From positions 1-15,115 of the forward strand of contig JANDJZ010000909.1 of assembly GCA_027943245.1 (NCBI GenBank): a stretch of DNA of 15,115 bases, given 5' to 3'. The stretch is from Acanthamoeba sp. SK_2022b (lineage: Eukaryota > Discosea > Longamoebia > Acanthamoebidae). Shown here piece after piece: positions 10,201 through 15,115 of the stretch. Position numbers and translations under genes: made by a program. The notes below the pieces were generated by a model that ran no database searches, was not told the origin of the DNA, and saw only the letters and a program-made list of their open reading frames with translations. Numbering within the stretch: position 1 is the stretch's first letter; each line of letters begins with the position of its first letter.

Positions 10201-11700
10201 CGAGGCGGCCCTCTCCTCGAGCGGGCCCTCTCCCCTGCCCGACGCTGTCCTGGCCTCCTTCTACCACGCCCTCACCGCCCTCCAGGCCTCGGGCGTCGGC
10301 GGCTCCCAGGGACACGTGCGTGTCACTCCCCCCCTCTCAATCCACCGCTCGCTCGCCTTCTGATCAGATTTGCCTGCGCGCGCGCGTGTGAGGAGAGCAG
10401 TCGAAGCGGGGCAAGGGCTTCCAGCAGGCGTTCGTGCACCTGCGAACGGAGTTTTTGGAGGGCGCGTTCCGGCTGTCGGCGTGTCTGCGCGAGCTGCCCC
10501 TCGCGCCGTTCGCCTACCCGTCGCCCGAGGAGGTGGCCTCGGGCCGCTTCCACCTGCTGAGCGAGCAGACCGCGCGCTGTGCGGGCTCCCTCCGCGCCAC
10601 GGCCCTCGCCTACGCGCACCTCGCCCGATGCCACTTTGACATCGACGACCTCTCCCTCTCCACCCTCCAAGCGTACGCTCTCCTCTGCTAATTTGACTGG
10701 TTGTTTTTATTTGTATTTTATGAAAAGAAAATAAGAAAATAATTAATTTCTTTTTCTTTTTCCCCCTGTCGTTCGCCCGGCGTGCAGGCAACAGGAGGTG
10801 GCGCAGTCGGCGGCGTGGGCGGCCTCGCAGCTGGCGCGGGAACTCAACCCGAACGCGACGGCACCGCAGCCTGCCATCGCCCGCTCCACCGTCGGCACAC
10901 AGATCCGCACTCCCAACGTACCACGACCGCACACGCACGCGCGCACACAGCGATTGACACGCACTCATCTGATGGGGGGGGGGGTGGCAGGCGTACACGG
11001 CATCGCTGCGTCGGCTGTGCGCGGGCGTGGCGGCCAAGGCCACCGATTCGTGGGACGGCTGGGCGGAGCGGCTGGGCGTCTTCCTGCGGGAGGTGGCGGG
11101 GCTGCCCTGCGCCTACCCGCCCTTCTTCTTCCAGGCCCGACCCGCCACCGACATCAAGGTGCCCCCCTCCCTCTCCCTCTCCACGAGCGCTGTCCACTCA
11201 CGCACGCGTTGGCCGGGCAGTTGGCGGTGTCGGCTACGGTGGGCGAGGGCGTGGCGGCGACCGGCGGCAAGCAGGGCGTGGTGGTGCGTGTGACGGGCCT
11301 CCTGTCCCAGCCGCCCTCCGCCAAGCGCACGGTGTCCCACGTCGAAGTACTGTTCCCCCCTCTCCCTCTACACGGCGTGGGCGTAGGGCGCGGCCAGGTT
11401 TGCTGACGTCATCATCGCGGCTGTGCTGTGTGGCAGGTGACGGTGGTGATGCGGAAAGCGGGCCACGGCAAGGCCGACAAGAGCGCGGCGGAGGAGCGGA
11501 AGACGCGCCTGCAGATGGCGCTCGCGCACAAGAGCTCGTTCGCCGGGGCCACGGTCGTGGAGCTCTGGGGGCCGGCGCACTACAGCGTCTCGCTGGGCTC
11601 CACCCTCACGCTCACCGACACCCTCCACGCGCGCTGGCTCCACTCGGCCGTCCCGCCTCGGCCCGTCCTCCTCAATGTCCCGCCCTCCCGTAACACGTAA
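7247..11700 (+). CDS. INTS7: Integrator complex subunit 7 (INTS7)
   Basis: Subunit of the metazoan-type Integrator complex, which processes snRNA 3' ends and attenuates paused Pol II transcription. Sixteen exons: 7247-7770, 7836-7985, 8083-8202, 8292-8479, 8564-8705, 8829-9018, 9117-9227, 9320-9512, 9601-9728, 9870-10055, 10145-10315, 10401-10672, 10788-10917, 10991-11158, 11221-11346, 11437-11700. Phases agree at every junction, giving 1020 residues against roughly 960 in human. Family landmarks are ILMELDRGLRS (125-), TSDQCEAIFFFARLISTYPW, ALKLADLFR, NVDEVLRRIQSVL, NDPVARAITLR (214-224), KMKLVHMLRRMHHEPAMA, QVLTNACTHA, PAFGLMVVL and YPPFFFQARPATDIK. The C-terminal beta-rich domain is about 892-1020. 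Residues 1-120 are an extra basic then Ser-rich extension not found in animal INTS7 as remembered. Intron 2 appears to start with GC. The start could also be the in-frame ATG at 7256. Confidence 0.95.
7986..8082 (+). other. Probable GC-AG intron (INTS7 intron 2)
   Basis: Exon 2 ends at the family-conserved RAITLR and exon 3 resumes with TLCAMPALV. The only junction that keeps phase 2 and the Arg codon is CTCAG at 7981-7985 followed by GCACAC. The acceptor is the CATCAG ending at 8082. Every GT between 7986 and 8082 either breaks phase or adds an unconserved insertion. The intron is therefore read as GC-AG; a T-to-C sequence error at 7987 is the alternative. Confidence 0.75.
8813..8820. promoter_or_regulatory. 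TGACGTCA palindrome in INTS7 intron 5
   Basis: Exact bZIP-type palindrome inside the intron 8706-8828. The A of its TGAC half lies 13 nt before the end of the intron, so it may simply be the splicing branch site rather than a factor-binding site. Identical octamers occur at 487-494, 7181-7188 and 11404-11411. Confidence 0.35.
9737..9769. repeat. (TC)12 microsatellite followed by a C9 run, INTS7 intron 9
   Basis: Twelve TC units run into a C tract within the 141-nt intron 9729-9869. They form a long polypyrimidine tract that ends in a decoy CTCCAG at about 9769-9774. Using that decoy would put a different frame before AAVFRAVLM, so the acceptor at 9868-9869 is preferred. Confidence 0.9.
10673..10787 (+). 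other. AT-rich INTS7 intron 12
   Basis: Most INTS7 introns are GC-rich, but the middle of this 115-nt intron (about 10686-10760) is almost free of G and C, with long T and A runs including AATAAGAAAATAATTAATTT. It has donor GTACGC and acceptor GTGCAG. The exon phase (2) is conserved and joins STLQA to QQEVAQSAAW. The composition is compatible with a premature poly(A) site or simple drift. Confidence 0.8.
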
Positions 11701-12204
11701 GGCAATGTCCTTGCTTGCGCCAAAATCCTTCAACCACGTGCTGCAAGGTTGCCGAAAACAAGGCGGACGTTGACCCATGGCCGCTCGCTCGGCGCAAAGC
11801 TTTTGCAAGAAACGGCCATGCATGCAGAGGTCCTGTGGGCTTTCATGATACCCACAGCTGGGAGGCTGCGTGTCAGGACCTGTTCACTATGCTCGACGCG
11901 TGTTGGACAATACCCTTTCATTGTAACGGGTGCTGTCGTACCGGCCGACGCCGGCGGCTGTGGCTGGGTCGGGCATTGGTGTCGCGAGCCTACAGGAGGG
12001 GCAATGACGTAAAGACGGCGGACAGGCGCAGCGAGCGAGTTGCGATGGATCTTGAGATTAAGAGTGCGTGTGCTTCCTTGGGCGATTCATGATGCTGATC
12101 AAGTGCGACGCATTGAGCTGGATTTTATCTTCTTTGAAGCCTCAGTTGAGTGATTGCTGTACAAGAGATAGGCCAAGAGACTTGTAGGAACCGCACGGAC
12201 CAAG
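11701..12204. other. No convincing gene; INTS7 3' region
   Basis: 504 bases between the INTS7 stop and the minus-strand gene ending at 12205. Two open frames here (plus 11715-12092; minus 11921-11730) lack family resemblance, good starts or splice-consistent partners. The base mixture is less GC-biased than coding exons. Both neighbours end here, so it should carry convergent 3' ends. No clear poly(A) signal was recognised. Confidence 0.5.
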
Positions 12205-12768
12205 CTAGTAGCCGTCAAGTGCCTGAGCAAAGCCAAGGCCGCCTGCATGTGCTTCGTCCTCATCCTCCTCCTCTCTGACCAAGAGACCTGGGGCGAGCGA
12301 CCAGTCATCTGAAGCCACAATCTGTGATGCAGCAGGAGGCGTAGTTCTTGAGGTATGCCAGAAGCACTGAGAGGTTGTTAGTGCCTTTCCACTCATGACG
12401 TTCTGTTGCATACATACCAGATGCTCATAGAGTTCTGAATCGCGCAACATCGTAGAGAGGGTTAATTCCAGAATGTCGCAGTCATGCAGGTAGAGCTTGC
12501 GACCTCCCTTTGCCGTGCTCCATTTGATCACGCATGTGTACCAGGCATGCGCGTGGCACTTTGCTTCAGCACGCGTTGCTGTGCCCAGCTGGACGTTCAA
12601 GCAGCGTGCTCTGGCCACGAGTTTGTTGTACTTCCTATTCCTCAGCTTCTGTGGTAGGGCGTGGAGAAGTTTCATGATCGATTGAAGAAGGAGAAGCAGC
12701 AGTGTGTAGGTGGTCGCGGTTTGTGGCAAAAGAGAAACAAACATCACGACAAGTAGAGCAGGTTGCAT
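12205..12768 (-). CDS. Possible small secreted protein, unrecognised
   Basis: Tentative gene of unknown function. The ATG at 12768 has AAA just before it and opens a typical signal peptide: MQPA, then the hydrophobic LLVVMFVSLLP, then polar TATTYT. A second Leu-rich helix follows, then a Lys/Arg- and Cys-containing region (for example KLRNRKYNKLVARARCLN, HAWYTCVIKW). One short intron is likely. Using donor GTATGT (12417) and acceptor CTCTCAG (ending 12367), with CTAAC upstream of the acceptor, the frame stays open to TAG at 12205 (170 residues, acidic tail). Using the overlapping donor GTATGC (12413), the end instead becomes YLKNYASCCITDCGFR with stop at 12305, which looks more protein-like. 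Codon use is less GC-biased than in neighbouring genes. An upstream ATG at 12840 would bury the signal peptide and is disfavoured. Confidence 0.42.
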   Translation of the reverse strand: MQPALLVVMFVSLLPQTATTYTLLLLLLQSIMKLLHALPQKLRNRKYNKLVARARCLNVQLGTATRAEAKCHAHAWYTCVIKWSTAKGGRKLYLHDCDILELTLSTMLRDSELYEHLVCMQQNVMSGKALTTSQCFWHTSRTTPPAASQIVASDDWSLAPGLLVREEEDEDEAHAGGLGFAQALDGY

Positions 12769-13319
12769 TTTGCCTGCGCGCAGGTTTCTTTCCCGCCAAC
12801 GCCCGGCGCATGGGAGACAAGCACCAAAGATGTGCCTCAAAAGTAAGAGGATCGGGGAGGGAGGACGGTGGTGGGTCTACCGGTGTAAATAAGTTCTCGA
12901 GAAGAGCTCGAATAAATGGTCTTCCTGTTGATATGAACCAGAACCTGCTCTCCACACATGACCAGGGCTCAACATCCAACAAGGATGGGGATGTCTGCGG
13001 CTGGTGTCTGTGCACTTGTCCCTCTGGCCCACTATCCATGCTTTTGGGACTGGAGAGAGAGAGAGAGAGAGAGAGGTAGTTGAGCTTCTCTGTCGTCTCG
13101 CGATCGCACACAATCCTGTCCTGTCCTTTTATGCGCATGTTGGGCGGAGGTCAGAACGACAGAAACTGTTCACACCACACACGCAGCTTTCCTGGAGGAT
13201 ACATCCACCCTCCATTCCGGTGACGATGTGGAGGGTGAGAAGGCGCCGTGTGTGGACCGGTCACAAATTAATACTTAAGCCCAGCAGTCCGCGAGCAGGC
13301 CACACACGAGCGTGAGGAC
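12769..13319. other. No convincing gene; contains (GA)n microsatellite
   Basis: 551 bases between two minus-strand genes. Overlapping open frames on both strands (for example minus 13138-12635 and plus 12702-13079) have no family signature and mostly translate simple-sequence DNA. A (GA)11 repeat sits at 13053-13075. The region should contain the promoter of the gene at 12768 and the 3' end of the gene at 13320. Confidence 0.5.
13053..13075. repeat. (GA)11 dinucleotide microsatellite
   Basis: An uninterrupted GA run of 23 bases in intergenic DNA, seen directly. On the other strand it encodes a spurious Ser-Leu repeat. Confidence 0.95.
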
Positions 13320-13558
13320 CTAGATGAGGAACTGCTCCCTCTTGAACACGCGCAGCGTTGGCGTGTCCCGCCTGGCTTGAGAGAGCACGCCGTGAGCCAA
13401 CCCTGTGCTCGTACGTGGGCTCGGTCCACAGCGGCTGCGGGAGGCCCCGAGTACTGCCACTGCGCCCAGTTGGCGTCCCATTCGATGCCGAGCGGCGCCG
13501 CGTCGTGGAAGAAGACGCTGCTGTTCCTACACACGGCGCTCAGACACTCCATGTTGAG
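13320..13558 (-). CDS. Last two exons of an unidentified gene
   Basis: Partial model; product not recognised. Exon 13558-13455 follows a good acceptor (CACTGCGCAG) and begins LNMECLSAVCRNSSVFFHD. It runs through AAPLGIEWDANWAQWQ, which looks like real folded protein (Trp, Cys, conserved-looking spacing). Its donor GTACTC (13454) opens an 83-nt intron ending in AAGCCAG (13372). The final exon 13371-13320 is in matching phase 2 and reads RDTPTLRVFKREQFLI, then TAG. That gives 51 C-terminal residues. The exon 5' of this is not identified. The TG/CA microsatellite lies immediately upstream and is probably in the preceding intron, so upstream exons may lie at or beyond 13863 on the minus strand. 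No complete start was found. Confidence 0.55.
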
Positions 13559-13612
13559 CTGCGCAGTGGACATGAGCGCCCACGCAACGACAACAACAAC
13601 GAGATGAGCTCG

Positions 13613-13862
<250 letters not shown>

Positions 13863-14217
13863 TGTGATCGCCGTTCTCGCCGTGCGTCACGGACTTGCAC
13901 ACAAGGGTTGGGGGGGGGGGTAGTGGATGGCGGTGGGTAAGTCTTGAGAGATATGGCCCCACGTCACACCCTCTTCAGAGATGGTGTGCGCGTTTTGTTG
14001 TCTGCGTCAACCATTCAGGAGAAATGTGTCCAAATGAATTGGCTGTGTTTGGCCAGAGACAAAAAGGGAATAAGAGCCAAATGAAAATTGCTGAAGCAGG
14101 CCTCTCACCACCACACGTGTTCTCGGGTCTGCAAACCCTCCCAAAGTTACCGTGCCTAGCACGCGAAAGCAACATCCATCTCGCGATGGGGCATGTGTTC
14201 TCTTGCTCTGCGTGTTG
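13863..14217. other. No gene assigned; possible upstream exon of the 13320 gene
   Basis: 355 bases between the microsatellite and the stop of the gene at 14218. On the minus strand a short stretch at about 13912-13864 reads LVCKSVTHGENGDH and could be coding, but no donor GT follows it within the CA repeat. A 66-codon minus frame (14175-13975) has a hydrophobic centre but no splice support. A G10 run occurs at about 13911-13920. Nothing here is certain. Confidence 0.4.
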
Positions 14218-15034
14218 TTATGTGGTGTGAAAGAACGAAGTGAGGGCTCTCTGTGATCCCGACGACGCCGATTTCCTCTTTCGCTTCAGCGCGCTCGGTG
14301 TCGTGGCTGGGGTCGAGGGCGGGGTTGCACCGGAGCCCGAGGCCACCGCCGTGGTGGCTGCAGGCCCGTTGTGGGTCGGCAAGGGCGGAGATGGTTGGCG
14401 ATCGCCATGTGTGGCGGTAGGGCGCGAGGCTGCTTTGGCGTTGAAGAACGCGAGCGTGGGCTGGGCCAACCCGCTGCCCGCGTCGGTGCGCGCCTTCTTC
14501 TTCTTGGCCTGCTTGGCGCCGCCTGGGCCTCCCGCCGCCGAGGCCACGGGCCTGGGCCGCGGCCTCCAGAAGCCGCCCTCGCGCACGAGCCTATCCAGCT
14601 CCGGCTCCACCACCGCCCACACCTGTGATTGCACGCCGTTGTCGTTGTCATCATCATCAAGGCCATCGCCACGCACATGTGGGGAGAGAGCAAAAGTGTA
14701 CGCCGGCCAACTCGTGCGCGCAGAGGTCGAATTCGGTGGGCGGGTGCTGCTCGTTGCAGTGCAGCGCCGGCGCTGCGGCGTAACCGGAGGCGTCGACAGA
14801 CGCCTCGACGGTCGACGCGTCGTCCGAGGCACCCGCGCGGTGGCCGCCCAGGCACACGAGCCGCTTGCGGTTGACGCCGCTGCGGTGGTGCCAGATGGCT
14901 GACTTGATCTGCGCGGGCGCGATGCCCCTCGGCTGCAGCTCGTCGGCCAGCTGGTCGATGATCTTGGGGTGGCAGTGCATGTCGACCCCCTCCTTGATCA
15001 TGTCCTGCGGGTGGAGCACCCCAATGTCGGCCAT
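14218..15034 (-). CDS. Unrecognised protein with C-terminal PCNA-interacting (PIP) box
   Basis: Family not recognised, but the end is a canonical PIP box. Exons 15034-14702 and 14622-14218 flank a 79-nt intron (GTACAC to CACAG, phase 0), giving 245 residues. The N-terminal part (1-110) looks folded: HPQDMIKEGVDMHCHPKI, then IDQLADELQPRGIAPAQIKS, IWHHRSGVNRKRL, and TEFDLCAHELAG. Exon 2 starts VWAVVEPELDRLVREGGFW and then turns into a disordered Ala/Pro/Ser tail. The tail has two basic clusters (KKKKAR about 151-156, KRKRK 224-228) suited to nuclear import. QRALTSFF at 235-242 matches the Q-x-x-h-x-x-a-a PIP consensus, with HTT and the stop after it. QPTLAFF at 165-171 is a second, one-residue-short PIP-like string. 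The likely role is recruitment to PCNA at replication or repair sites. The start at 15034 is a choice; coding could continue upstream, past the window edge. Confidence 0.78.
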
Positions 15035-15115
15035 CTCCTCCCCCTCCACCTCTCCCTCCTCCTCTCCCTCTCCCTCTGTACATCGTTCGGCGTTGCCGTC
15101 GCCGCCTTGCCCCAC
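15035..15115. other. Acidic-coding or 5' leader stretch upstream of the PIP-box gene
   Basis: 81 bases that stay open in the gene frame on the minus strand and would encode a Glu/Gly-rich run just before the ATG at 15034. No in-frame ATG is present before the window edge. This is therefore either 5' UTR made of GA-rich simple sequence, or an N-terminal acidic extension starting outside the window. Confidence 0.5.

Noticed and set aside
2891..11700. Possible operon-like cotranscription of CSN1 and RPA1
   Set aside because: Same strand but separated by 287 bp of AT-richer DNA in a eukaryotic genome; there is no sign of polycistronic processing.
11715..12092. 125-codon plus-strand frame downstream of INTS7
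   Set aside because: No ATG at its start, no splice partners, no recognisable domain, and non-coding-like composition.
12635..13138. Overlapping frames on both strands around the (GA)11 repeat
   Set aside because: Mutually overlapping, low-complexity Ser-Leu or Glu-Arg runs, no conserved motif.
14286..15083. 265-codon Arg/Gly-rich minus frame over the PIP-box gene
   Set aside because: Frame-shifted shadow of the PIP-box gene; Arg/Pro/Ala content is typical of misread GC-rich exons.

Overview
The window looks like nuclear DNA of a free-living amoeba of the Acanthamoeba type. It is GC-rich, with short intergenic gaps and strongly GC3-biased coding exons. Genes are cut by many short introns of about 50-140 nt, rich in C/G runs and simple repeats. 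Three genes belong to families found only in eukaryotes, or that are typically eukaryotic in this form. No bacterial operon, phage, insertion sequence, CRISPR array, tRNA or rRNA gene was seen. The genus is inferred from gene style, not proved. All exon models were built by hand from splice signals, reading phase and remembered family conservation.

Layout, left to right. (1) 1-828, minus: 5' part of a RimJ/RimL-like GNAT N-acetyltransferase, four exons, cut by the window edge. (2) 829-1074: divergent promoter gap. (3) 1075-2627, plus: six-exon, 391-residue unrecognised protein with a nuclear-localisation-like cluster and a C-terminal charged helix. (4) 2891-5100, minus: complete five-exon RPA1, the large subunit of replication protein A (618 aa). 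(5) 5388-7070, minus: complete five-exon COP9 signalosome subunit 1 (442 aa). (6) 7071-7246: compact divergent promoter with a TGACGTCA palindrome. (7) 7247-11700, plus: complete 16-exon Integrator subunit 7 (1020 aa) with one apparent GC-AG intron. (8) 11701-14217: a gene-poor, repeat-rich stretch holding a possible secreted protein (12205-12768, minus), the last two exons of an unidentified gene (13320-13558, minus) and a TG tract of about 247 bp. (9) 14218-15034, minus: unrecognised two-exon, 245-residue protein ending in a textbook PCNA-interacting peptide.

How they relate: RPA1 (ssDNA binding), CSN1 (cullin deneddylation), INTS7 (RNA 3'-end processing, tied to DNA-damage signalling in animals) and the PIP-box protein are all nuclear, and several touch genome maintenance. 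Eukaryotic neighbours need not be functionally linked. The one concrete regulatory link is the 176-bp gap shared by CSN1 and INTS7. The most unusual signals are the splice-donor preference for C at intron position +4 (23 of 34 modelled introns), the recurrence of TGACGTCA, and the unrecognised PIP-box protein.
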